Source: Rotaria sordida (taxonomy: Eukaryota; Rotifera; Eurotatoria; Philodinida; Philodinidae). Taken from it: 64,000 nucleotides of DNA. The position numbers and the translations under genes are program-made. How positions within the stretch are numbered: the first letter of the stretch is position 1; each line of letters opens with the position of its first letter. The notes below the pieces were generated by a model. It did not search any database, had not been told where the DNA came from, and saw only the letters and a list, made by a program, of their open reading frames with translations. Shown here piece by piece: positions 24,110-37,300 of this stretch. The DNA lies in assembly GCA_905250125.1 (NCBI GenBank), contig CAJNOL010000621.1:1-64000 (forward strand), read 5' to 3'.

Positions 24110-25465
24110 GTTTAGTTGTTTAAACCTTTCAAAATAATATTTTGTTAGAACAAGAGGACGAATAAGACAAAGAAAATATTTTTCATTAACAATGACATTA
24201 TGCAGTTAAAATTCATCATAAAACTTTTTTCTTCTGAAATAATTCTTTTTTCTATGTGTAAAAGTAATTTTTCTGTCTTGTAAAAGTTTTTTTCTTATTC
24301 TCATTCTCGTAGAAAAGAGAAAAAAGACGCTTTAATAAAAAGATAACTCACTTCCCAACAAGATATATTACATAAAGAAAAATCATCATTTCGTTAAAAT
24401 AATCATTGAGTTATACAGAAAAATGTCTATTCTTCCACAGAAGCACAACAAGTCATCATTGTAGAACAAAATTTTAATCTGAAGAATGATAAATGTTGGT
24501 TTTTATCGATCCTCGATGAATTTTGAGAAGAAATCATGACCATATGTAACTTCTAAGAGTAGCTTTGTAGTAGGATGAAAACAACTGAATGAATACTTGT
24601 TCAGTTTGACAGTATATAACTTTATCACGTTCGTGTCTCATGCGCAAGTTTTTCATATATACATATACTTGTGAAATATCTCGATCAAGCTCAATATTCT
24701 GCTGATATCCAAGTATTCCTAACTTCGAATGAAAAGCGTTGGCATCCAGTGTATTCGTAGCGCATCAAGGATCACTCGCTTCGAGTATGTTTTTCACCAG
24801 TCTTTATGCTCTTCATGAGTACTTTCGAAAGCCGACGAACGATTCATCCTTCCTCGGTTTCTATTCTAAACGGGCAGTATACGTGAAATATAGTATTATG
24901 AATTAGTATATGTGGCCGAATAAGTTCCATCGCTTTATTTATAACCATGAAACATCTTTGTAGCTTGTGAAGATAAACTAGATTAAATCGAAGATCTGCT
25001 GTGATAGCAACAACGATGATTGTATAATTTACAATTTAAAATTTTGGTGTTAGACATATGGATAATTGTGTATGGAACAAGGCTTGAAATGTGAATATAA
25101 GTGTAGATGTGTTGAAAGACAATAGTAGGAACTCAACAAAAGCCACTCACATTTTCACGGATTCGACGACCGTAGTGAGCTACTTGGTTTTTTCCCCTCA
25201 CCATGCATAGTTCTTTTTGTTCTTCTGTCTCACATTTTGCCATATTTTTCCTTTTCTTCTGTCTATTTACTCTGTCTGTGCTTCGATAAAAGTTGGTGAC
25301 ATTTTCACTTCTGCTTGTTCTTGCTGCGCATAAGCGTTGTTTTGCATATTTTCTCAGTTTTTGAAATTAATTTATCACAAACTTTACAAACCATCGGTTG
25401 AAATTCTGAATTCAATAATTCTTTAGAAAAATATAACAAAACCATTAATTTCAATACAACATTAC
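24110..25465. other. Intergenic, nothing certain
   Basis: Some text around 24660-24850 has weak coding flavour in one frame but contains stops. No family recognised. Confidence 0.35.
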
Positions 25466-25469
25466 TCAG

Positions 25470-27154
25470 ATGTCGGCATCCGCTGTCAAAACCTCGCAAC
25501 AACATCAAAAAGAAAAAGACAGTGTAAGTACAACAACATCGAAGCATTTGTTCTTAAGTCAACAATTACATATGCACATGGTCGTTATCAATCGCCAGTC
25601 TGTAACTCTCTGTATTCAGTGAATTAAAATTTCTGTCTTACAAGGATGTGGGTGTGAGTGTCTTTCTTGCTTTAACTCTCATCCATACCCAAAATCTATA
25701 TAGAGAGACAGAGGTCCCTCCTATAATACTTCATATAGCCAGCCTCTCATACTATCTATGTCACCATTTGAATCAAATCTATACTCTTTAATGTGAAAAA
25801 AAATTTAAAAAAACAAATGTAAAAAAAATTTGAAAAAAAACGAATTCACTGAAACTTTTGTCGCTGACTGTTGAGTTTTGATTCTACTTTTAAGAATCAA
25901 GTGTTGGTGCAAAGATCTGCCAGTGGTCACAAGGATCAAGATGGAGAAGAAGTGTATAACAATTCAGCACTTATCAATAACAATCATCATACGGAATCAA
26001 ATACCGGTATTCTTGTATTTTTGAATGTATTATTTAGAGGCTAAGCTCTGCTAGTACTACGTAGTAACCTTATCAACAGTTAATAGTGTTGAATTGAGAG
26101 TGTTTCTATGAGATCGTCAAACTTTAGATCAGAAACTAAGCAGTGATTCAAAATTTGCGTGTGTCATTTGATATCATGGTCGGAGAAAATCATATCGAAA
26201 AATTTTTAAACAGAACATTTTCATGCATTCCTTTTAAACTTTTAACATGAAGTAGAATAAATCAAATAAAAACGATGCAACTCGATAGATGTCACAATAT
26301 GTTCTATCCACTTAAATAAAAATAATAAATGTCAGATATTTTGCTGAAATCGAGACAATTAGTAGAACCTTATAAAGATGCATTCTGAATGCGAACTATC
26401 TCAAATATAATCATAAGTTTGGATCATTTTGTTTCAACATACTTTTAAAAATTTCCATATTTTTATTCGAAGTAGTATCTGATGATTAGGGTCAATAGAA
26501 ACAATTTCATCTGATTCATTAACATATTTAGATGTTCAAGACCAAAAGTGCTCACGGTACGATTCATTGATTGAAAAGAATAAGACCTCTGATGGAACAC
26601 CTGCGACTCATAACAGATCAATCGTGCGTCGTGAAGAATCATCAAGTGACTTTCAAACAAATGCTACACCAGTTAACATGCTCAATCGCTCATCTTTAAC
26701 AGGATCCACTTTGAATCGGTCAGTTTCACAAATCCTGTTATAAGCTCATAGGTTTTATTCATTCAATAGACAATCTTCATTACCACAACAGCCTCAATCC
26801 AAAAGTGATAAACAGTCGGATGAATCACGTGTTGGACGTTCAGCGATACTTTCATCAAAACACCATCAGCAATCATTGCATTCATGTTCATCGAATGATA
26901 ATAATTATACACTGTATAATTCCGATCATTTATCTCAAAGTCCTACAACTTTAAGACATTCAATTGAAAAAAGCAATACAAAGTTAGAAAAATTAAAAAG
27001 ATCAATCGGTTCTTCAAATTCATTATCAGCACTTCCCTATGGTTCTTCAACAGAGAGCAGAACAAGTAAGAACTTCGAGAAATATACTCAAGCCTTAGAA
27101 CATAAAATTTTCTACACTCAGAAAACGTTTGCGCATTTACGTAAAAAAAAATGA
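25470..27154 (+). CDS. Unrecognised Ser/Gln/Asn-rich protein
   Basis: Four exons: 25470-25523, 25895-26006, 26532-26718, 26770-27154. The phases (0, 1, 2) fit at every join, giving 245 residues, which supports a real gene. It begins MSASAVKTSQQHQKEKDS. The middle is polar and rich in Ser, Asn, Gln and His (NNSALINNNHHTESN, SSLPQQPQSKSDKQ), predicted disordered. The C-terminal part (TLRHSIEKSNTKLEKLKRS, FEKYTQALEHKIFYTQKTFA) could form a short helix or coiled coil and ends in a basic tail LRKKK. No domain is recognised. The last exon could instead splice at GTAAG near 27065, so the C-terminus is uncertain. Introns of 371 and 525 nt are longer than usual for this window. Confidence 0.55.
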
Positions 27155-27159
27155 TAAAA

Positions 27160-28140
27160 ATTTCAATATTTTTAAAATTTTAACATCAATCGTTCTACAG
27201 TTACTGAATTAGCAAAGTTCCTTTGTTCTTATTTACTCCTACTTAGATAACTGACAGTGACAATAATGGGGACGTCGGACAGATGAAAATTACTCTATAT
27301 AATATCTTTTCATTTTTGATAAGCTACAAAGTATTCCAAACGAGGCAAAACTTATTTTACACGACTAGCAAAAAATTAGTTTAAACAAAACGGATAAACC
27401 GCACCTTCTGAAAAGAATCTTATTCATACTCAGCCTACATCAAACGGTCTGAGGCACATGCAAACCATGGGTCAGGAACAAAATTTTAGACTCTTTCCAA
27501 CCATGGATCTAAAAAAATTTTTATAGAAAAATATTTGCTTTGCTAATGTTTATATAAATGTTTCAATTTTTGGACACAGCATTTTTTTAAGGGCAAATAA
27601 TCCGTTTCGAAAATTTCGGAAGGAACTAAACTTTGGCTTGCATTGACATGAAGCTAGAATCATTCTATTAAAACCTATAGAAACAATGCAAAAAGTCTAG
27701 CAATTAGAAACTTCGGTATTGAGAAGTATAATTTATCGTACTACTTCAACAGTTATTTTGATGAATTTCACTTTTAAGAATTAACGAGTACAAGTTTGTG
27801 GAATCTGAAACTTCGATAATGGTAGAGAATTTTATGGTATAGTTTTACAACAATGCAAATTCTTTCCATTTGCCTACAGTAAGATAGGGATAGCATAAAA
27901 GACATTTCATCATGATTCCTACGAAATAAAAATATAAAACATAATACAGCCACCCTTACCAATATGAAAATACCTATTCATTCGTGTCTATTGCAATCCG
28001 TATTAAAAAACTACTGAATCATGACAGATACACCAAAGTGCCTTGTCATGATCCACAGAACAGATCTAGGAGGAGGAGAAGGATAATTTCGCTTGTATCG
28101 TTGTATCCTTCAATAATCATTAACCATTATTTTTCACAAA
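27160..28140. other. Intergenic, upstream flank of PARG-PBZ gene
   Basis: No gene recognised. The open frame leading into the PARG-PBZ gene begins at a GTG (27984) and reads a basic low-complexity stretch before the first ATG, so it is probably leader sequence. Confidence 0.4.
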
Positions 28141-28142
28141 AA

Positions 28143-31100
28143 ATGAAACTTACAAGCGTTTTGATACACACATCACCAATTTCAGATGCAGGTGACCAGA
28201 AATATCAAGAAGGCGATGAAATAATTGAAAGTAAAACTATCACGGGCGAAACAAATCAAAATCATAAATGCCGAACACTCAGTAGAACAAATGATTTAAT
28301 AAATCAATCCTTACAATCGACGTCAAAACCTACTTTGCGTACTTCTAAATCATTTGATGCATCTGTCCGTCATCGATTAACTCCACCACATACACCTCCA
28401 TCTACTCCAGAGATGTTACCAAAAGGAAAACGACGATTGCACGTTGTTTCATTAAATTTATCTACATCTGAAGAAAGTAATGATTCATCTCGGCCATCCA
28501 TTTTTTCTGGTTCAAGTCATATGAAACAACAGAAACAAAATAAGAAAGAGACACTCATTGTTCCATCCCATACTCCTCAACGATCTCCATATGATCAAAC
28601 CTCTTCGCCGATAGATGATCAACAAAGATTGGAATCACCTGCATATGACCAGGCTTATTATCAATCACGGGAAATCGTCAGACGACCGAAACAGTCGATC
28701 AATATTGCGTACGTACCTTCATTACCATCTAACGACTTTAGTAGTAAAGAACTTGAGTCGACAATTCATAATTGTCTGTACCGTGATTACCAGCTACTAG
28801 TAAGCGATATAAAATGCAGTTCACAATTAGATGTCGGTATTGTATATCTACGAAACGAGAAAGACAAATCTCATTTAGTTAACACTATCAAAAGCATTAA
28901 TATCAACTCAAAATCAAATGAAACGGTATCATTTGTAGCTGAATTCGAGTTAGTCTCCTATGTGGTTATCGAGCCTAAGAATACCAAAGATCTTCCACTG
29001 GCCAATGATATATGTCAACAATGGATAAAAGTCTACAATGGTAACCGACCATTGAAATGTGAAAATTTATGCGATGAATTTCGGAATATATTTCGAGTAG
29101 TTACAAATATATTTGATGAACTTACCAATACTATACCAATAACTGAATTCTTAGTTGGAAAGCAAAAGGCTACTGTTTATTTTCGAGCTGATTGTTGTTT
29201 TTTCGAAACTTTACCGAGAACATTTAATGAAGATAATTTGAAATATGCTATTGGTAAACAAATTTCTGAAAAGAATATATCAAATGAATCCATTTATATT
29301 CGATATAACAAAACAGAAGCCAATGCTGTTGTATTAACATGTAATAAAGCTCGAAAATGGGGATTATTTCGTTCAATCAATTTAGATGGACAATTTATTA
29401 TGAAGAAAGATAAAATCATTTATCGTTTTATAATGCGATCTATACCCAAAAATATTTCGGTTTCATATATCAAAAATTCCGAGATTTTTGCCGGCACCGT
29501 TATAAAGGCGATATCGTGTGACAATGATATCATTCTGGAACTATTGAGCAAGAATGTCTATGAAAAATGTCTCAAACAAGGTGTTTTACGTATCAATGGT
29601 CATACTATAAATATCGAAACCTATTCATTGCCGAATAATTATGAAGATTTGGAAATTGATGCCGACAATTGGTATGAAACAGAAATGTGTGCTTATAAAT
29701 CTGATATTATGCAGTTTATTATTCAGCCTGAACATCCAATTTTTCAATTCAAATGGAATTCAAAAGCATTTTTAGAACAATTTCATCGTTGGACTTTGAA
29801 AGATACTAATGAACGAGATCATCATGAAACAATAAGTAATCAACAGCGTCATTTATTACGAATGACAGTAATGTTAAACACAATTGGCATTTTGAAAAAG
29901 GGAAGTTACTATATAGCTGACAAGGAAATCAAATTGAAATCAGATCAATTGAAAACAATTGTCTACAATCATCAGTCGAAACTGCAACATGGTAAGACAA
30001 TAAAATTGTCAGCTGCAATCAACTATCCATATAAAACTACATTAGTCAATGTAATAAATGAAGATTGTCTCATTGTTTACGATTACTTAGTCTCTCAGGG
30101 ATGTCGTCCATTGCTTCTCAATATGGCGAATGCATATTCACCAGGTGGTGGTTATCGTAAAGGTGACGGTGCACAAGAAGAGAATCTTTTTCGTCGTTCT
30201 GATTACTTTCGAAGTCTCGATATGGATCTTGACGATAGAAAACCAACAGATCGTTTTTACTGTACATCAAATGGTGAATTAAAATCGTTAACCGAACGTA
30301 ATCGAATGTATCCAATGGATGAATTTGGAGCGATCTATACATCAGGATTGACATTTTTTCGTCATTCTGAAAATGTTGGCTATGATTTCATGGATAAACC
30401 TATGTTCAATGTATGTGCTATAGCCATAGCTGCTTATCGAAATCCAAAACTAAATGATAATAATAAAAATCTTCTCAGCTCAAAATATTCGATTCGTATG
30501 CGCAAGAAAATTGAAAATATTTTTGCTATTGCTCATCATCATAAGCATGATTGTCTTGTTCTTTCTGCATTTGGTTGTGGTGCTTTTCGAAATCCACCAG
30601 AACATGTTGCAATAATATTTAAATCAGTTATCGAACAATATGCAGGATTTTTCAAGAGAATTTGCTTTGCTATTATTGATGATCATAATACTGGTCATGA
30701 ATTTAACCCTCATGGAAATTATCAACCTTTTCGAGAAGTACTCGATAACTTGGAAATCAAACCCACACGACAGAAAATGATCGATATGATGATTGGACCT
30801 TGGCGAATTTTGAATGAAACAAACAATGATGAAATAACCTTAAGTAGTGTTCGAATTCATGATTTACCTTTGTGCCGTTATGGAGGTAGATGTAGAGACT
30901 TAGAAAACAAGCAACATTGTCGTGAATATTTGCATCCACCACTATGTCCGTACGCTAATAGTTCGAAATATTGTGAATTGAAAGACAATAATGATCATAT
31001 GCTTTGGTTCAAACATCAAAGAAAATCTTCACATGATGCTAAACGTGAACTGATCGACACTCCAATGAATAATATGGACATTGAATACGATGTTAATAAT

Positions 31101-34100
31101 AAAAAACGCATAACAGAAGAAAATCGTTCGTTTCTGCAAACTTGTCCATTTACGCCATATCATTGTCGATATCATACTTTACTATCGGAATCAACAAATA
31201 TTCAAACGCTAGCACTCGATGTTCGAAATCATTGTCGTGAGTTTTTACATGTGTGTCGATTCGGTCGTCAATGTCGTGAAACATCAAGTTTACATTTGGA
31301 AAAAACCATTCATATTGCACGCAACATGTGTCCATACGGAGATAAATGTTTCAAACTGTGTCAAGAAGATCATTTGAATTCATTTTCACATTTAGGCATC
31401 CCTGATATTCGTCATCTATGTATGTCTCCAGCCTATGAGTGTCGAGATCTACAAAAGCGCGAACATATTATCCGATATCGACACAATGGAAATTACGATC
31501 GTAGTGGTGTCATTCAATATTGTAGATTAAATAAACATATAGATTTTCTTCGAAATCAACAAATACTGATTGAAATAATTACTGAGTATACTAAAAATTT
31601 GCAATCGAAAGTTTCACTATCAATTTCAAATTCAATTCAAAGATATATTAAAGGATTACTACCAGTTTATCAATGTTCAAAAGTAATTTTTGAATTAATA
31701 CTTGTTCATGGTCATGTTATGTCTCACAAACGTATAGATGAGCTGAAAATACCGAAATACTTAATCCAAAGTATTCAACGAAACAAAAAAATTGAATCGA
31801 TAATCACACAATATAATAACCCAACACTTAAAGATCGTATAAAAGATTATATTAACGCTATTGTCTCTAATGAATATAGTAAACGAGATCATCAAACTAA
31901 ATCTAGGATGACTAATACAAGAACGACTTCTTCTCACTTATCAACAGTAGAAAGACCTGATGATGATTTTAACAATACTATCCGTAACGAAGAAAATTTT
32001 TTGAAAGGTATACTAAGTCTAACAGACATCGATATCATTCGTCGATGTGTCATGGAAATTATTGAAGCATCATCGAATCTTGAAATTAATTCCACTAGTA
32101 GTCGAAAAACATCTGAAGAATTATCCGATGTTGACGAACATATTGATACTATTCTTGGTCCACGACTTCATCCTGATGGTGGAAATATTGTTCTTATATT
32201 CAAAAGGCAAGTAATGCTTCATCCAGATGCAAATTTTTCCATTCAATCAAAAGCTTCATTTTTAAATGGAACTACATTCATTCATCGACCATGGATCAAA
32301 GATTCGAGTACACGCGAAGAGCGATTCAAGCAATTTCAGAAATCAAAATTACATTGTTCAATATTGGGATATGAGCATTCAGCTGCAGCTGAACTTATAG
32401 CTGCAACAGGTTTGAACAAGAAAACAATGGATGTCGATTTAAAAGCAATTATAAAACATTTGACAAGTATTGATTCAGATCAATTATTCGAAGGTCATTT
32501 ACCTGATTTTATTCCTCTGAATTACATAGCAGAAGTTTACATACCGAAAAATCTCTTTGCATCTCTTACACCAACAGCTCAAACGGCAGCCAAATCGATT
32601 TTTCGTGATTCATTGCGTATAACAAATCATGAAATCAATCTCAATCCTACAGCTAGTAGAGAATCACGTGTGTTGCAGAAAAATCGTACTGAATATCAAC
32701 AGCATGTTATTGATAAATTGGTTGAAAAGTTCGACCAAAACATTAATTGTGTACAACAATTACGCGGGATTGCTATTACTTTACCGTCGAGTCGTTTCGT
32801 CGAACATGTCGCATTACCTTTCACAATAGCGCAAATTTATGATCAATATCGTCGAAATAGAAAACAAGATTCAATTTCCGATGAAATCTACGTTTATTTT
32901 CAAGCGATGTATGGTGATGTAATGATCACATTATCGAAAGAACGAATTGATGGCGTTGAAAATCGACGAGCTGTACAATGTCTTGTGTGTTATATTGCTG
33001 AAACACCATCGACTACACCAAGTGATTATAAAGAATCCTATTCATATTTGAATTATGGTGACCCATTTCAACATGCATCTATTATGGATAGCCATGCGTT
33101 TTTAGCACATTCAAATACATTCCATCGTGGTTGTAATGTAGATGATTTTCTTAATTATTGTTTAAAACTCGAGAAAAACACTGGTCAAGTGACACTTTCA
33201 CATGTTGGACCGAATAGTATCTACAATTATGACACAATTTCCTACAGATTTAAGAAATCTAACCTTGATTTGAATGATTTAAATTATATTCATATCAGTG
33301 CTGGTTTACGACAAGTACCTATTCGAAATATGATGGTTTGCTTTCATCAAGTGCCCGAGTTACATCCTACATTTGAAAAAAATTTTAAACGAAATAGCAC
33401 TTCTCTTAGTCAACAAAATCCTCATAGTTCTGATCGTTGTCAATCTGCAGCAGCTGCAAAATCGACAGACGATAAATCACAATCGACTTTCTCGAAATCT
33501 AATAAGTTGATCCGTAGTCCATCTAGTTTTGATATTGATAAAGAAAAACTAAGACCATGTCGTGATTCAATTAATTGTCTTCAACAAACATTAGACGATC
33601 ACTGTAAGCGATATTCTCATCCCTGTCGATTTTCTGAACTTTGTCGTAATCAAGACAAAGAACCATATTTGACACATGAGCCACATCCAGTAGAAAAATG
33701 TTTACATGATACATTCTGTAAGCGTCTTGATGACCCTTTCCATCGAGCGACATATCGGCATACGAATCTTCCTGATTTTCTTATTCCATGTCGAGATCAA
33801 CGAACTTGTCAAATTCGATCAACAGAGCATCGAATAAAATATTCGCACGGTGAAAATGTCGAACGAATATCAACAGTAGCAACAATCGATAAACCACGTA
33901 AGTTGTTTTCTTCAAAGCCAAAAGCAAAAATCAAAACTAATTTTCTTTCTTCGTTTGTTTTGTCAATTAAAAGGAATGCTTTCTCAAGCCTCATCAGTAT
34001 CATCTGAAAGTTATGCTGAAAAGCAACATAATCGTCATGAAAATCGTGATGAGCAAATACCTTGTCGATACGGATCAAAATGTCGCGACCAAAATAATTC

Positions 34101-34368
34101 TGGACATTGTTCTCGGTATTCTCATCCATCCGAACTTGGACTAAAATCTTCATTTAATCAAGATCGTTCGCGAATACCGTGTTCTTTTGGTTCTGCTTGC
34201 TATAATACTAGTGATGCTGATCACTGCTCAAAGTATTCGCACTCCAGCGTGCAAGGATATCAACCTGAAGCTATTGGCAATCATCAAAGAATACAATGTC
34301 CTTCTGGTATCAAATGTCGAAATAATGATGCTCTTCATCTATCCAAATACTCACATTCATTCAAATAA
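28143..34368 (+). CDS. PARG-type macrodomain protein with about 13 PBZ-like zinc fingers
   Basis: Two exons (28143-33897, 33974-34368) join in phase 1 across a 76-nt intron: 2,049 residues. The first in-frame ATG was chosen; the frame is open upstream to 27984. From the N-terminus: a disordered Ser/Thr/Pro region; an RRM-like stretch (about 185-270); and a macrodomain of the bacterial-type PARG family (TIGR02452/DUF2263) with its signature GGG-x7-QEE (668-680, the second Glu being the expected catalytic acid) and FGCGAFRNPPEHVA (about 810-823). Next come five or six C-x5-C-x6/7-H-x5-H fingers (911-1110; first CRYGGRCRDLENKQHCREYL plus His), an unassigned region (1110-1800), and seven more fingers from 1806, of which the last three lie in exon 2. 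The finger pattern matches the PBZ poly(ADP-ribose)-binding finger of APLF/CHFR. Inferred role: binding and hydrolysing poly(ADP-ribose), probably in DNA-damage signalling. AATAAA lies at 34450. Confidence 0.85.
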
Positions 34369-34379
34369 TGAAACATAAA

Positions 34380-37300
34380 CTGATAACTTTGATTTCAAAT
34401 AATTAACTCTTGAAATTTGCACTACTTTTTTTCTCTCTCTCTCTCTCAAAATAAAGTCGATTCTAAGAAATTTCTCTAATCATGTCTTACGATTTTACAG
34501 AATTCCATCCATGATTGAGATGAAATTGATGAAAAGTGAAGCTTTACTCGCTGGCAAGAGATCTTAGACAATAATTTATTGAAGATATGTGACGAAAGTC
34601 TTTCCAAAAAATTAGATACCTCGAACAGGTGAGTTACCATGCTTTAATAGACTGACCCAAGCTTGATCTTGTGTTTTTTGCCGATATTTCACGCAAACAC
34701 TGCTTCCACTGCTGCTCACATCTGATGTTCGATATTCGTTGATGACTGCACCTACTGCTAACATTTATGCATTCTTTTAATTAGAGCATTCGACTGTTGA
34801 GATTTAGTGGTGACCCCACTTTTATGTCCTAGTCTGAAGATCATTAAATATCAACGAAGAACTTTTGTCTAATATTCTTTTTTCGGCATCAAATCAAGTC
34901 TCATCATTGGAAAATTTAAGTTAAATACTCCTACATAAGTTGTTTTTTCATGAACCTGGATAGATTGTTTGGGAATAAAACTAAGGACACAAGCTACACA
35001 CTTGATGGTGTTTCAAAGTGTGATTTATTCACTTCGAGTATTTATTTTTCTTTCGCTCCTGTCTTGTTACTTGTTCTGTTTTTCCTTTTGCATTTAAGAT
35101 GACCGAACGATGCTGGTTTGCATTAGCAGGATATTTCACGCGATGCCACATGTATAGCATTGCATGATTTGTATAATAACCTTCTCAAACATAAAAAACC
35201 ATGTTTCAGCCAGATGTTGAAATGTATGTTGAATATACGGTATATTTAGTGGAAGCTTTATCATTTAAGTGAGTTTATAATAGTTTTATGTTGTGAGTTG
35301 CTCCTGCTTTTATAAATACTCGTTTAGACAAAGAAATGCAAAATAATGATATGTGGCAAAAGCGTCATGATAACAACTACATTTTACAATGCGTTTTTGT
35401 TAAATTTTATTTGTTGCATGATAAAATGAGGGTATTTATAATTTTGGAATTCCCTTTTCGTTGTTCTTGCGCAGACTTCGACTAAGATTTGATGGAATAG
35501 TTGGTTGCATGAGATATTTTACATTTAGATATTGTTGCAAATGCATTTTATCATCTGACGGAGAGTTAAGTCGAAAGAATCAAATTACGTTTAAAGCATG
35601 TTATTGAGGATAGCACTACGTCTAAGATTCTATCGTTATGATTTTTCAAGCAACTACGTAAATACCATGTAGTGATCTCATGTCCACTTCGTCATTACCT
35701 CCTATGATGAAAATATCAGAAATCTATGACAAGACGCTCCATGATGATAAATCATCAATAGTTCTGATTAAGTTAATTTAATATCATTAACCACTCAACG
35801 GAAGTATGAATCTACGAGCTCTCTTCCTCGGCATCATATTTTATTGTAGGTGCATGCTATTCCGAATTCTTTTTTCTATTATTGTGAAGATCGTAGCAAT
35901 GTTTTGGACAACTTCATAGATCAGTCAATAGTTTTCATTGACTACTATACAACATTATACAGTATAAATCTTTAAAATGTCTGATTATCAAGCTCTATCG
36001 CCGTTAATATTGGATGGATTTTTTAGTTAATGAAAATAATATATTGGTTTACAAATAATATTCATGTAGTGTGTCTTCGTTAAATGGTAGGAGACATAGA
36101 TAGAAAAGACTTATTTGAATCTCTCACGAATTTAATTGTCTAGTCTTATATTTATCTCTTTATATTCATTCTAGATTGAACTACACGATGTACAACCGAG
36201 ATGGACACGATAGTTTCTCACGACTGGTCAGGCATATGTGAACATCTGTCAGAGCTTTAGAAAGCACATGCTATGTCATTTCAATCGTTAAGGTGTACTG
36301 CAAAAATACGAAAGACACTAATTAGCTCTTGCAAAATTTATTGATAAAGCGAAACAAGACAGAAGCGTGCGACGCGTCTAGACGTCAGTCTGTAAGTAAA
36401 AGTGGTTGGATGATCACGACTATATTATTAGTGTTATGCCACCCTGTAAATCACGAATTGATAGTGCATTTCGAATAGTTTATGATGTCGAAAACACTGC
36501 AAGTTCAGTTGGTTTATGGATACTTTAAAGATTAATTTGCATAGCTGTAATGCATGGTAAACGAAGTATATATACTGATCGTTCATAATATTTATCGAAA
36601 TAGCGACTGTATTTCAGCGTCTGATCAAACATTGTAAATGCAGACAATTGAACATCGTAAAATTGACGTGTTTTCATGTTTATTAACTAAAAACGAACCG
36701 TAGACATTATTCGTTTTGATCGAACTGATGATGATTAAAGATTTAGAACATCAAAATTTCATAGTACTACGACAATGTAGACGTGAGTACATAGAGTGTC
36801 CATTCGAAAAATGTTCTTCGAAGTGAGGATTTCTTAGTTCTACTAAACCAAATATTTGATCAAAATATCGACTCTAAAGCTGTTAATAAATGAGAGTACT
36901 TTCCTCATGAAATAGTTTTCATAGCAAAATTTCTTGATTTGCTTAGTGATTATCATTAGAAGTAGCATCATTCAATAGAGAATCCAATTCTGCATCTAAC
37001 GTCTCTACTTAAAAAGCCAAACACAAGTTGTAGAACAAATTCGAACAATAAAAGGTCGAATATGATGTTAACTTTACTTATGTCTGATAAACACCAGTTT
37101 ATGCAATGAATATACATTTTAATTTAATACTACATATAGCTTTTAAGGATCTAAAATCAAAATATAGATTTACTCAGCAAAGTGTACATAACACACTATT
37201 TTTCTGAACGACGTGTAAAGCAGCATGTATTTTAGAAGCAGCAGATGTTCTCTACATTATACTTCTACTTGGTAGACCTACTATTGAGAACACTAAAATG

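Noticed and set aside
33809..34153. 114-codon minus-strand frame opposite the PARG-PBZ 3' end
   Set aside because: Antisense shadow of finger-coding sequence, spanning the intron.
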